From an uncultured Acidobacteriaceae bacterium (GTDB lineage Bacteria > Acidobacteriota > Terriglobia > Terriglobales > Acidobacteriaceae): a stretch of 64,000 nt of DNA. The stretch covers positions 15,001-79,000 of the forward strand of contig CAINJJ010000046.1 in assembly GCA_903849645.1 (NCBI GenBank), read 5' to 3'. Positions 1 through 12,266 of this stretch are shown piece by piece. Under the pieces are notes generated by a model, which saw only the letters and a list, made by a program, of their open reading frames with translations, was not told the origin of the DNA and made no database searches. Made by a program: the position numbers and the translations under genes. The first letter of the stretch is position 1; each line of letters opens with the position of its first letter.

Positions 1-2894
<2,894 letters not shown>

Positions 2895-3103
2895 ATAGAA
2901 TTAACTCCGCGCAGTTTGAAGCGGACATTCTTCAAGCAAGCCTTGTAAGACCAATCAATTTCGTTGCAAATCAGCTCTGACGAGCAAAAGTTTCGGCGCC
3001 AGATTGCAGCCGCGTTCCTCGACAGCCTCCGGGAGAAACCATCCGGAACACGGCGAGACGCCGCGGCAGGCTGCGGGCAACCACCCGCCAAGCGCCATCA
3101 AGT
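2895..3103 (+). other. 23S-5S internal transcribed spacer
   Basis: About 210 bases lie between the 23S and 5S genes. I found no tRNA cloverleaf and no convincing reading frame here. It is expected to be co-transcribed and removed during rRNA processing. Confidence 0.8.
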
Positions 3104-3222
<119 letters not shown>

Positions 3223-3234
3223 TAAAATCTGGAG

Positions 3235-3265
3235 AAGGCCATGCCAATACGGCATGGCCTTTTCT
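3235..3265 (+). terminator. rho-independent terminator of the rRNA operon
   Basis: A perfect 11-bp stem (AAGGCCATGCC / GGCATGGCCTT) with a five-base loop is followed by a short T run, 12 bases past the 5S gene. This is the shape of an intrinsic terminator ending the rRNA transcript. Confidence 0.85.
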
Positions 3266-3365
3266 GCGTTTGGGCGATATCGCACCTCATGTCTGGCCGG
3301 CGCCTGCACTTGTTCGTTCCTTGCTTGGCGGTGCTGAGGTGCGGAACGGGTAGATGACATCAAGC

Positions 3366-3399
3366 AAAAGGGCACTGCCGGCGAGGCAGTGCCCCTTTT
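3366..3399. terminator. second hairpin between convergent rrn and pckA, probably bidirectional
   Basis: The stem GGGCACTGCC / GGCAGTGCCC is flanked by AAAA on the left and TTTT on the right, so it can end transcripts from either side. It lies between the rRNA operon and the convergent pckA gene and is probably the main pckA terminator. Confidence 0.75.
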
Positions 3400-3424
3400 G
3401 TCTCTATAGTGGGGGTCTTCTCCG

Positions 3425-5008
3425 TTACAGTCTCGACGGCCCGGCGGAGCGAATCGCCTCGGATGCGTCGAAGCGCTCGAAATTAGCGGCGAAACGGGCG
3501 GCGAGGTCGGCGGCGGTGTGGTCGTAGGCGTCCTTGTCGGCCCAGGCATTGCGGGGGTTGAGGATCTCAGCGGGGACGTCGGGGCAGCTGACGGGGATGT
3601 GCAGGCCGAAGGCGGGCTCTGTGACAAACTCAACACTGTCCAACTGCCCGGCCAGAGCCGCATTCACCAGAGCGCGGGTAATCTTGAGGCTCATCCGCTT
3701 GCCGACGCCGTATTTGCCCCCGGACCAGCCAGTATTGACGAGCCAGCAGGCGGCCTGGTGCTGCTTGAGACGGGCGCCCAGCATCTCTGCATAGACACGC
3801 GGCGCGAGAGGCAGGAAGGGCGCGCCAAAGCAGGCGGAGAACTCGGGGGCGGGCTCGCGGCTCATGCCGGCCTCGGTGCCTGCCAGCTTTGCCGTGTAAC
3901 CGGAGAGGAAGTGGTAGATGGCCTGCTCTGGGGTGAGGCGGGCGATGGGGGGCAGCACACCAAAGGCGTCGGCGGCAAGGAATAGGACATTTCTCGGGTG
4001 TCCGCCGATGCCGGGGACAACCGCGTTATCAATGAAGTCCACTGGGTAGGCCGCACGTGTGTTTTCGGTGAGTTGGGTATCGGCATAGTCGGGCTCGCGT
4101 GTTACGGGGTCAAGGATGACGTTCTCGAGCACGGAGCCAAAGCGGATGGCGTGGAAGATCTGGGGTTCCTTTTCCGCGCTCAGGTCGATGCACTTGGCGT
4201 AGCAGCCGCCCTCAAAGTTGAAGATGCCTGTGGCGCTCCAGCCGTGCTCGTCATCGCCGATGAGGCGGCGGCTGGGGTCTGCGGAGAGGGTTGTCTTTCC
4301 GGTGCCGGAAAGGCCGAAGAAAAGGGCTGTCACGCCATCCGCTCCAACGTTAGCCGAGCAGTGCATGGGGAGGACGTCGCGCCGGGGCACCAGGAAGTTC
4401 ATCACGCCGAAGATGGATTTCTTCATTTCTCCGGCGTAGCGGGTGCCGCCGATGAGAATGATGTGGCGGGTGAAATCTGCAAGGATGAAGGCGCCGGAGT
4501 TGGTGCCGTCGCGCTCGGGAACGGCCTCAAACTCGGGCGCGGAGATGATGGTGAACTCGGGAGAATGTGTGGCCAACTCGGACGGCTCAGGACGGACAAA
4601 AAGCTGGCGGACGAAGACCGAGTGCCACGCGTACGCCCCGATGACGCGGATGGGGAGGCGGTACTTGGGGTCGGCCCCGCAGTAGAGGTCCTGCACGTAG
4701 AGCTCACGGTCGGCCAGGTGCTGGGTTACGCGCTCAAGCAGGTTGCCAAACTGGTCGGGGGAGATGGGCTTGTTGACGCGGCCCCAGTCCACCAGGCAGT
4801 GTGTGGCCGGGTCGTCGACGGTGAACTTGTCCTTGGGGCTGCGGCCGGTGTGAGCACCCGTGGTGGCCAGGAGCGCGCCGTTGGCTGCCAGGCGCGCCTC
4901 GCCCCGAAGGATTGCAATTTCAACGAGTTGCGCAACCGGCAGGTTGAGGTGGACGCGCGGGCCTGAAAGCAGCGCCTTGATCGCCTCCGCACCAGAAAGA
5001 CTTGTCAT
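3425..5008 (-). CDS. pckA: phosphoenolpyruvate carboxykinase (ATP)
   Basis: This 527-residue cytosolic enzyme converts oxaloacetate and ATP to phosphoenolpyruvate, CO2 and ADP, the entry step of gluconeogenesis. The length fits the ATP-dependent family (about 540). Signature parts are visible: TGRSPKDKF near residue 54, RYAGEMKKS near 190, the P-loop GLSGTGKTT near 232 and the metal-binding GDDEHGW near 251. The start at 5008 is chosen because TAGGAG sits eight bases upstream. A longer in-frame extension exists but has no ribosome site and low similarity to the family. It is monocistronic and convergent with the rRNA operon. Confidence 0.97.
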   Translation of the reverse strand: MTSLSGAEAIKALLSGPRVHLNLPVAQLVEIAILRGEARLAANGALLATTGAHTGRSPKDKFTVDDPATHCLVDWGRVNKPISPDQFGNLLERVTQHLADRELYVQDLYCGADPKYRLPIRVIGAYAWHSVFVRQLFVRPEPSELATHSPEFTIISAPEFEAVPERDGTNSGAFILADFTRHIILIGGTRYAGEMKKSIFGVMNFLVPRRDVLPMHCSANVGADGVTALFFGLSGTGKTTLSADPSRRLIGDDEHGWSATGIFNFEGGCYAKCIDLSAEKEPQIFHAIRFGSVLENVILDPVTREPDYADTQLTENTRAAYPVDFIDNAVVPGIGGHPRNVLFLAADAFGVLPPIARLTPEQAIYHFLSGYTAKLAGTEAGMSREPAPEFSACFGAPFLPLAPRVYAEMLGARLKQHQAACWLVNTGWSGGKYGVGKRMSLKITRALVNAALAGQLDSVEFVTEPAFGLHIPVSCPDVPAEILNPRNAWADKDAYDHTAADLAARFAANFERFDASEAIRSAGPSRL

Positions 5009-5127
5009 TGACAGGGCTCCTAACGGACAGAAATGTAGAAAGTGTGAGGAACAATCCATTGTGCCACGGGCCGCTGACTGCCAGTTCGTGCGCTTCATCA
5101 CGGTCGTGCGGGGTCAGGCGACCGGCA

Positions 5128-6360
5128 TCAAGGCAGCAGCTTGCGTAGAATCGCGAGGATCGCCCGGTACCACAACCGCTTGAGTCGGTAGCGAAGCCCG
5201 GCATCCGCGGAGGTCTGGTCCGAGCTGTGCCCGATGTGCTGGGTGGCGCACGCGAGCTCATACTGCGCAACAAGCTGCAGCGTTGCGGCTTTCCAACTCA
5301 GCTGCGATGAACGCACGATGGCTGCAGCCCCAACCGTTCGGCATCGCTCCGGCGAATGGAGAAAGTCGCGAATGGCCTCGATGGCCTCCTGCTCTTGGTC
5401 GTAGAGGATGCCGCTGATGCCGTCCTCGATCATCTCGGGGATACCGCCGGCGCGCGCCGCCACCACCGGAAGCCCGGAGGCCATGGCCTCGAGCACCACC
5501 AGGCCAAGCGTCTCCGTGCGCGATGGCATGATGAAGACATCCGCGGAGGCATAGGCACTGGCGAGTTCCTCGCCGTGCAGGAAGCCAGCCATATAGACGT
5601 TCATGCCGGCGAAGTACTCTTCGAGTTCCAGGCGGTGCGGCCCGTCGCCGACCAGGGCCAGGCGGGCGCTGGGGAAGGCATCGAGCATGGGTCGCAGGCT
5701 CTCCAGGTCCTTCTCGGCGGAGAGGCGTCCGATATAGAGCAGCAGTGGACTGTCGGGATGTCCCTGGCTGAGCCGGTCGCGCATGGCGGCAGAACGCCGA
5801 GAAGGCTGAAAAAGGTCAGTATCGACGCCGCCGGGCCAAAAGGCCACCCGCTCGATGCCATGCTCGGTCAACTGCTGGACCATGGTGTGCGATGTGGCGA
5901 GGTTGACGGTTGCCCGATTGTGGCGGATGCGGAGAATCTGCCAGACCCAGGGCTCGAGGAATTGCAGCCCGTAGTAGTGAAGATACTTGGGCAGGTCGGT
6001 GTGGTACGAAGTGACCAGAGGCAGGCGAAGGGCGCCGCCGTTCTTGCCGCCGGCGTAGTAGAGGCCGGCAATTCCCAGCAGAGCGGGCTCAGCGACATGG
6101 ATGACGTCCGGCTTGAAATCGATCAGGACCTGGCGCATGGAGGCGCGGGGAAAGGCGAGGCGCAGGTCGGGGTAGAGCGCGAACTTCCAGGACTTCATGC
6201 CGACGATGCGGAAGCCGTCGAACTCCCTGACGCCGCCCTCGGGGGCAAAGATGATCACTTCATGGCCCAGAGCGCGAAGCTGCCGGATGGTCTGGCAGAG
6301 AGTGGTGACAATTCCGTCAACTTTGGGGACGAAGGTGTCGGTCAGGATCGCGATTCGCAT
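5128..6360 (-). CDS. GT4 glycosyltransferase, SqdX/MgtA-like
   Basis: A 410-residue GT-B fold glycosyltransferase. The N-terminus MRIAILTDTFVPKVDGI is very close to that of cyanobacterial SqdX and mannosyltransferases of the MgtA type, which build glycolipids on the inner membrane face. The C-terminal domain shows a YIGRLSAEKD donor-site segment (near residue 209) and the EX7E catalytic motif at residues 283 and 291. The start at 6360 coincides with the family N-terminus; the reading frame remains open upstream but that part is low-complexity and lies opposite the next gene. The sugar and acceptor cannot be decided from sequence. A role in glycolipid or surface polysaccharide assembly is an inference. 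Confidence 0.85.
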   Translation of the reverse strand: MRIAILTDTFVPKVDGIVTTLCQTIRQLRALGHEVIIFAPEGGVREFDGFRIVGMKSWKFALYPDLRLAFPRASMRQVLIDFKPDVIHVAEPALLGIAGLYYAGGKNGGALRLPLVTSYHTDLPKYLHYYGLQFLEPWVWQILRIRHNRATVNLATSHTMVQQLTEHGIERVAFWPGGVDTDLFQPSRRSAAMRDRLSQGHPDSPLLLYIGRLSAEKDLESLRPMLDAFPSARLALVGDGPHRLELEEYFAGMNVYMAGFLHGEELASAYASADVFIMPSRTETLGLVVLEAMASGLPVVAARAGGIPEMIEDGISGILYDQEQEAIEAIRDFLHSPERCRTVGAAAIVRSSQLSWKAATLQLVAQYELACATQHIGHSSDQTSADAGLRYRLKRLWYRAILAILRKLLP

Positions 6361-6601
6361 GGGTTTGGCTTGCACAACTCGGTTAACTGGATTGAAACAG
6401 AGCCTATCACGCGTCGATGGACTTTGGCTCCCCTCAAGCGCAGCAAGGCTGCTGCCAATGAGCGCCTGCGGAAGCCGGGTCAGCCGTCGCAGGCTGTGAT
6501 ACCGTTGCAATACGGTGTCCCCGAGGCGGCTGCATGATCCCGCCGCACTGCTGAATGCTTGCAAGCAGGATGCAGGAGGGGGCGACCGTCGTAGACCAAG
6601 A

Positions 6602-6997
6602 ATGCCCCAGCAGCCGGAACTGATATCGCCCCCCATTGCCGTGAGCCCTGCCCCAGTGGTGGGGTCCGCCGCGGGTCCTGTGTCGTTGAACGGGAGCTTG
6701 AGCGGGCTGGCAAATCCGGCAGAGGCCTCGCCCTCAAAGCATCCGGCGCAGCGCATTCCCCGGTGGCTCGAGCGAACTGAGCTATTTCTGCGTGTACTGC
6801 TGCGGATGTATATCGGCCTGGCGGTCTGCATTGCTCCATGGTGGCGTATGTTCTGGGATCAGAATCCGCTGTTTTTGCGGTACCCCGCAGTTTCGTCCTT
6901 TCTAGCCCTGGGAGCCGTGCGCGGCCTTGTGTCGGGACTGGGACTTCTGAACCTTTGGATTGCGTTCCAGGATGCGGTCCGCCACAGGGACGGATAA
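6602..6997 (+). CDS. small membrane protein, unknown function
   Basis: About 131 residues from the chosen ATG, with a proline/alanine-rich N-terminal half and a hydrophobic C-terminal half. Two segments look membrane-spanning (FLRVLLRMYIGLAVCIAPWW and SFLALGAVRGLVSGLGLLNL). I do not recognise a family. The stop codon lies three bases before the LOG gene, so the two are very likely co-transcribed. No clear ribosome site supports any start; a GTG at 6515 would give 160 residues. Confidence 0.6.
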   Translation: MPQQPELISPPIAVSPAPVVGSAAGPVSLNGSLSGLANPAEASPSKHPAQRIPRWLERTELFLRVLLRMYIGLAVCIAPWWRMFWDQNPLFLRYPAVSSFLALGAVRGLVSGLGLLNLWIAFQDAVRHRDG

Positions 6998-7000
6998 GCG

Positions 7001-8050
7001 ATGACAGATAGCGAAAAGAAGCCAGAGAGCCATGCGCCAATGCCGGAGCACGTGGGTAGTCCCACGCCGGCAGCCCTGGAGCGTGCGCCCCTTGCATACG
7101 AGAATCCGGGGTTTCTGAACAGCGCCGACGGTCGGCTCATCCGGATTGTCTCCGAGTACATGGAGCCGCTGGCGCGCTTCCGGCGCGAGCAGATTCAGGA
7201 CACGGTGGTGTTTTTCGGCTCGGCGCGGTTTCGCGGGCGCGAGGAAGCCGACCACGACCTGGAGCTATTGGACAATACAGGCTCCACACAGGCCGCCCCG
7301 AGCGAGGAGCAGCCGGCAAAAGCGCCTGCGATTGCGGCCGGGCTGGCATCGGACCTGCAGCGCAAGCGGGCCGTGGCCGCGGTGGAGATGGCGCGCTACT
7401 TTGAAGACGCGCGGCGGCTGGCAGGGATGCTGACCAGATGGGCCCAGCGGATTCCGTCGCGGCGGCATCGGTTTGTAGTGACATCGGGCGGCGGGCCCGG
7501 CATCATGGAGGCGGCCAACCGCGGGGCCCACGAGGCCGGGGGCAAGACCATCGGGCTGAACATCCGGCTCCCGTTCGAGCAGTCGCCGAACCCGTATATT
7601 ACCCCGTCGCTGAACTTCGAGTTCCACTACTTTTTTATGCGCAAGCTCTGGTTTGCTTATCTGGCCAAGGCGCTGGTGGTGTTTCCGGGGGGATTCGGCA
7701 CGCTCGACGAGATGTTCGAGATTCTGACCCTGGCGCAGACCCACAAGCTGGCCAAAAAGATCACGGTGGTCATCTACGGTTCCGAGTACTGGAAGAAGGT
7801 TTTCAACCTCGATGTGCTGGTGGATACGGGGGCCATCTCGCCCAAGGACATCGAGCTGTTCCAGTTCGCGGATACGCCGGAGCAGGCATTCGATATGCTG
7901 CGCAAGGGGCTGACGGAGAACTACCTGGCGGCGGAAGCGGCCTCCGGCAAGCTGTCCGAGAGCCAGGAGATGCCCCAGGGCCAGGAACTGATGGCCGGGT
8001 GGACGGTTGAGGATTTCCTGGGGCCTGAGCTGGCAAAGACGAGCAAGTAG
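7001..8050 (+). CDS. LOG family protein (nucleotide phosphoribohydrolase-like)
   Basis: A 349-residue member of the lysine decarboxylase-like/LOG family. Known members hydrolyse the N-glycosidic bond of nucleoside 5'-monophosphates (cytokinin riboside monophosphate or AMP). The nucleotide-binding signatures are both present: SGGGPGIMEAANRG at 162-175 and PGGFGTLDE at 229-237. It is longer than the usual 180-200 residue enzymes because of a hydrophilic N-terminal extension and an alanine-rich insert near 95-115, a layout seen in bacterial long-type LOG proteins. It starts three bases after the upstream small membrane protein. The physiological substrate is unknown. Confidence 0.88.
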   Translation: MTDSEKKPESHAPMPEHVGSPTPAALERAPLAYENPGFLNSADGRLIRIVSEYMEPLARFRREQIQDTVVFFGSARFRGREEADHDLELLDNTGSTQAAPSEEQPAKAPAIAAGLASDLQRKRAVAAVEMARYFEDARRLAGMLTRWAQRIPSRRHRFVVTSGGGPGIMEAANRGAHEAGGKTIGLNIRLPFEQSPNPYITPSLNFEFHYFFMRKLWFAYLAKALVVFPGGFGTLDEMFEILTLAQTHKLAKKITVVIYGSEYWKKVFNLDVLVDTGAISPKDIELFQFADTPEQAFDMLRKGLTENYLAAEAASGKLSESQEMPQGQELMAGWTVEDFLGPELAKTSK

Positions 8051-8220
8051 AAGCAGTTGCCGATCTGGTGAGTTGAAAGTTAGCTGTTGTTTTTTATTCA
8101 TTGAATAGTTATTCTCCCGAAACAAAGAGAGAATCTGCGTAAGCTCGCCTGAAAGACATCCAGCGCAGGCTCCTTTTCCCCATCCTTCCCCATCGATCCC
8201 CTTTCGGAGGTCATGTCTCC

Positions 8221-10500
8221 ATGAACAGGTATTCACTGATCTTTGCCTTGCTGATGGCTTCCAGCTTTGCCGTTCACTCTCCCCAGGCCGACGAAGGCGG
8301 CTCGCCTGGCGCAGCGATGCGAACCGAAGCCAGGGTAAAGGCAAGGACGGAAAAAAGTCCTGTCAGCCCCGAAAGAAGGGTAGGGAACAAGCCAGACAAG
8401 CAGGGGGCGAATGGCAAAGCCAGCGCCTCAAAAGTGCCAACCGGCGATTCATTTGAGGAAGAGCCGGTAACTCTCATCTCGGAGTTTCTCGAAAAGGCAT
8501 CCGGGAATGGGCAGTTTGGGAACCTGCATATCCTTTATGCGACCGTGCCCCACCCCGTCGAGACCCATCTGGCCGCGGAGTTTGACCACAACGTGGACGG
8601 GCTCGAGGATGGGCTGCAGGACTCCGGGTACCTCTTCGACCGGTCCTGGATTCCCTGGAACTCCCATGAGGCGCGGGATGAATTCGACGACGACGAGCAG
8701 GAGAAAGCCGCCAAGGAACTGGAGGACCGGACCCCGGGGATACTTCTGTTCCGCAAGAATCAGCCGCCCCTCGATCCCTACGCCAACGGAATCGTGGTTT
8801 TTCTCATCAGCGAGAAGCCCACGGAGGGCATGGCGGTGGCCCAGGTGGTGACGGCGCTCCAGATCATGCAGCAGGAAGAGATCGCAAAGGCGTTGAGCGA
8901 CAAGTGCATCATCACGGCTGGGCCGCTCAGGATTCTCGGTCCCACTTTTACCGGATCCTTCGCATCCCTGCGGGTAATGCTGCAGATTCTGGAAGCCGCT
9001 GGCGCGAGCCCGGATGTGGTGATCCGGGGCGAGGGCGTTACGGGAGCAGCGACCGCCAGCAGCACCCTTCAGGCCATTGCCGCAGACTGGCCCCAGGCGC
9101 ATATCGACTTTGGCAGCCCTCGGCGGAACTTTCTGGAGTCGGTCGTTGCATCGGTCCGCGCGCTCCATTCCATCGGAATCGAACCACCCGATATCGCACT
9201 CCTGAAGGAAGATGAGTCAGGATTTGGCGGCCTGATCAGTAATTTGTCGAAAACTGGTATGGACGCCTCCCAGATTACGGTTCTTACCTACCCCCGCGAC
9301 ATCTCCAGCCTGCGTGCCGGCTATGAGCGGCAGGGAATCTTCGACGCATCCACGCCCACTCAACCCTGGAAGCGGGTGCTCACCCTCAAGAGTGGCGAGC
9401 AGGGCGATGGCGATTCGGTTCGACCCTTTGGCGGCGCCTCCACGGTTGCCGCCCACGAGTCTCAACTGTTTGGAATCTCCGAATCGCTCAAGACGCACGG
9501 CGCCCGGGCCGTCATCATCTCCGCGACCAACGAAGAGGATCGCTATTTTCTTACTCAATTTCTCCATGCCCGCAACGGCAATCTCCGGGTGGTTGTGATC
9601 GCCGCCACACGGACCTTCCTGCGCGGCTCTTCGTCGCAGTTCACCGGAGACATGTTCGTGGACGTCTTTCCGCTGCTCACCCGGCTGCACGACTGGACCG
9701 GATTGAACGCCGACCATGAAAGCCGGATCTTCGCGGACAGCATCGCCGAATCGTCCTACTTCTCCGCGCTCGACCTCTTCAGGGAGACAGTCGAATGGAG
9801 TCCGGCCGATGCAACCGCCCTCCCATCGAGTCAGGATTCGAACTGGAAGAGAATATGGTACCCCGAGTATTCCGAGCCCAACTGGGGAGAGAAATATTGG
9901 TCAGTCCAACGCCCGCCGATGTACGTGGTGGCCCTGGGGGGCAACGGGACATGGCCTCTCGGGGAGATCTCGCCTGAACTCAAGCCACAAGGGAGCGGAG
10001 ACAAGTTCCGCTTCGAGATGCCCTTTACCCTCTTCCGCCGGGCCAGCGAGTTGAAGCCGGGCGCGCCGGTGCTGCCGCCGCAGGCTCGGGAGATACCGGT
10101 TGGCCTGACCTGGTCGATCCTGCTGGCCGGAATCAGCCTTTGGACGGCGATCTTCTGCACCACCTTCTGGTTTGCCAATCCGGTGAGCCGCATCGCATTC
10201 GCCAGTTACTCACCCACCGACAGCAGCCGCTTCTGGGTATTGAAGGTGACAATTCCCGCGGCGGTGACCGCGGGCGCTTTTGCCGTTCTCGCTTGGGCCG
10301 TCATGATGCCGGGGGCGGTCTCCCCTGAGGCTGTCGTGTCCTGGCATCTGGCGGCGGCCCTCATGGTGCTTGCGCCGCTGGCCATTGCCGCATCGGCAGT
10401 CCTCAAGGCTCGCACCAGGAAGTTGAATCTCGCCTGGAGCCGGTGGATGGGCGCCTCTTTTGGTCCCGCTGCGGTCGCTGCAGTCTTCGCGCTCTCCTAG
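8221..10500 (+). CDS. N-terminal part of an interrupted large membrane/periplasmic protein
   Basis: The 759 residues begin with a signal-like hydrophobic stretch after MNRYSL, then a roughly 600-residue soluble region and three to four C-terminal membrane segments starting near IPVGLTWSILLAGISLW. The soluble part contains alternating hydrophobic strands and glycines that resemble a periplasmic binding fold (for example ILGPTFTGSFASL and RAVIISATNEED), but I do not recognise the family. GGAG sits 11 bases before the ATG. The frame ends at a TAG at 10498 in the middle of a hydrophobic segment, and the same frame continues without a break to 11862, so this is most likely the first part of one 1,213-codon gene. 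Confidence 0.7.
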   Translation: MNRYSLIFALLMASSFAVHSPQADEGGSPGAAMRTEARVKARTEKSPVSPERRVGNKPDKQGANGKASASKVPTGDSFEEEPVTLISEFLEKASGNGQFGNLHILYATVPHPVETHLAAEFDHNVDGLEDGLQDSGYLFDRSWIPWNSHEARDEFDDDEQEKAAKELEDRTPGILLFRKNQPPLDPYANGIVVFLISEKPTEGMAVAQVVTALQIMQQEEIAKALSDKCIITAGPLRILGPTFTGSFASLRVMLQILEAAGASPDVVIRGEGVTGAATASSTLQAIAADWPQAHIDFGSPRRNFLESVVASVRALHSIGIEPPDIALLKEDESGFGGLISNLSKTGMDASQITVLTYPRDISSLRAGYERQGIFDASTPTQPWKRVLTLKSGEQGDGDSVRPFGGASTVAAHESQLFGISESLKTHGARAVIISATNEEDRYFLTQFLHARNGNLRVVVIAATRTFLRGSSSQFTGDMFVDVFPLLTRLHDWTGLNADHESRIFADSIAESSYFSALDLFRETVEWSPADATALPSSQDSNWKRIWYPEYSEPNWGEKYWSVQRPPMYVVALGGNGTWPLGEISPELKPQGSGDKFRFEMPFTLFRRASELKPGAPVLPPQAREIPVGLTWSILLAGISLWTAIFCTTFWFANPVSRIAFASYSPTDSSRFWVLKVTIPAAVTAGAFAVLAWAVMMPGAVSPEAVVSWHLAAALMVLAPLAIAASAVLKARTRKLNLAWSRWMGASFGPAAVAAVFALS

Positions 10501-10536
10501 GGATTCTTTGCGCCCGACCCATTTGCAGGCCGGACG

Positions 10537-11862
10537 GTGGAGTTTGCCCTAAACCAGTATCGCGAGATGCATTGGGAGTCGGAACTCTCCCTGCTTCCCA
10601 CCTGCCTGCTTCTCTTGCTGGCGGTGCGCACGTGGTCGACGCAGGCGGGAAGCGGCGCCGTCCTCCTCAACGTTGCGCCGCCCCTGCCCTTCTTCCCAGA
10701 CAATGAAGCCATCTCAAGAAAGCAGGAGCAGGTCATCAAGTCCGTGGGCTATCCATTCCCCGGCTGGGGCAGTGCGCGCTGGCTCTGGATTACCTGGCTG
10801 GCTCTGGCGGCGCTCCTTACCCTGACCCATCTCTATTTCCCGCCCTTCCGGGAGATCACTTCGCTCGAGAGCCACCCGGCCACCCGCTGCATCCTCTTCA
10901 TTGCCGGGGCCGTCGCCGCCATGGCCATCTTCGACTTGATGCAGTTTGTCTTCCTATGGAATGAACCGCGCGGGCTCCTGCGATCCTTGGACCGGGAGCG
11001 CTTCAAGCGCAGTTTCGTGCCTATCAAAGTCTTCAAATGGTCCAACCTGTGGTCGTTTTCCGGCGAATCGTTTCAGGATCGCAGAGCCGTCGACGCGGCG
11101 CTGCACGACTGCGTGATCGAACTGGCTCGCAAGTATCAGCATCCCGGCTTCAACGGAGACGCCGCCGGCCTGGAAGTCCTGCGCCGGAAGTACGATCAGG
11201 TTCCCCTTCCCCCCGTCGGACCACTGGAATTCCGCATCGACCACGACCAGTTCTTCCATCACATCTTTGACGCCGCAAGCGAGGCGGTGACCATCATCTC
11301 CGAGCGAAGGTTTGCCCAACAGGACCCGCCGCCCTCGCCGGAGTGGAACGGGAGCCTGGTTACCGTCAACTGCGACCCCACCGTAAATTGCGGCGGCAAA
11401 GGCGAAGGCGGGCCCTATGCCGACGAGCTGGAAGAGCTCTCCCGCCTTCCGGCATGGGAGCGGGCGGCCGAGCGCCTGATCTGCCTGATGTACATCGGCT
11501 TCATTCAGGCGATTGTGGCCCGGCTCCACAGCCTGCTGATCTCCGTGGCTTTCGTCTTCACCCTCGTGACTCTGGCTGTCTCCATCTACCCATTTGTGCC
11601 GTTTTCCCCTCTCCTGCTCCTTGGAGTTTTGGTCCTGCTGGCCATCACCTGGGGCTTCTTCAAGGTCTTCAGCGAGATGAACTCTGATCCGATTCTGAGG
11701 CGGATCGTGCGCGAGGATGATCGGAAAGAGCAGGGAAACTTCTACTTCAAGTTCGGCGAGGCGCTGGCCCTGCCACTGTTGGCAATGGGCAGTACCATTC
11801 TCCCCGGCGGAACAGGCCGCATTCTGTCGTTGGTGCAGGCTTTGGTGAGTCATGCGCAATGA
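10537..11862 (+). CDS. C-terminal part of the interrupted large membrane protein
   Basis: This segment is in the same frame as the preceding one, separated only by the TAG at 10498-10500. The residues directly after the stop (GFFAPDPFAGRTVEF) read as natural protein. The first possible start in this part, a GTG at 10537, has no ribosome-binding site. The 441 residues hold about six membrane segments (for example WLWITWLALAALLTLTHLYF and LLLLGVLVLLAITWGFFKVF) around a soluble loop. It is probably translated only if the TAG is read through, or it is a sequencing error, or the gene is inactive. Function is unknown. Confidence 0.55.
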   Translation: MEFALNQYREMHWESELSLLPTCLLLLLAVRTWSTQAGSGAVLLNVAPPLPFFPDNEAISRKQEQVIKSVGYPFPGWGSARWLWITWLALAALLTLTHLYFPPFREITSLESHPATRCILFIAGAVAAMAIFDLMQFVFLWNEPRGLLRSLDRERFKRSFVPIKVFKWSNLWSFSGESFQDRRAVDAALHDCVIELARKYQHPGFNGDAAGLEVLRRKYDQVPLPPVGPLEFRIDHDQFFHHIFDAASEAVTIISERRFAQQDPPPSPEWNGSLVTVNCDPTVNCGGKGEGGPYADELEELSRLPAWERAAERLICLMYIGFIQAIVARLHSLLISVAFVFTLVTLAVSIYPFVPFSPLLLLGVLVLLAITWGFFKVFSEMNSDPILRRIVREDDRKEQGNFYFKFGEALALPLLAMGSTILPGGTGRILSLVQALVSHAQ

Positions 11863-12004
11863 ACCGGCCCAGAAAAGCGAGCTTGCAGATGCCCCGGAGC
11901 TGGCAAAGACGGGCAAGTGAGGGGCTGATGCAGCGGCGCAAGGGTCCAAAACCTGGGAGCGGACACTCTTGGATTTCCTCAAGAAAGCCGGCTGGCAGGG
12001 CTAA
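11852..12004 (+). pseudogene. short decayed reading frame coupled to the preceding gene
   Basis: An ATG at 11852 overlaps the stop of the preceding gene by 11 bases in another frame. It reads 22 codons (ending PELAKTGK) to a TGA at 11918, then the same frame continues through TWERTLLDFLKKAGWQG to a TAA at 12002. The two parts look like one 50-residue protein cut by a stop. Its PELAKTGK plus stop closely matches the LOG protein tail PELAKTSK plus stop. The rest of the gap up to 12266 shows no gene; some of it is GC-rich direct and inverted short repeats without obvious meaning. Confidence 0.35.
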
Positions 12005-12266
12005 AACCTCTTTAGATTCTGATACCTTAAAGTCAAGTATCTGTTCGGGCATTCCCCCGCCCGTCCGTCCCGTTCCGGCGGAACGGGTGTGTCCCAGGCA
12101 GGGACGACGCGTTTTCCTGTCCGTGTTGGGACGGTTGACCTGAGCGCACGGTTTGGCGGCATTACGTTGTAGGGTTCCAGCTCTCCTTCGCACGATTTCC
12201 TGCTGTGATTTCGCCTCTTCACCGGCATCGCGGCAGCTACGGATCGAATACGGAAAAGGAGCACAC

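Noticed and set aside
10498..10500. TAG read as pyrrolysine
   Set aside because: No pyrrolysine system is expected in Acidobacteria, none is visible here, and the position lies in a hydrophobic segment with no similarity to Pyl proteins.
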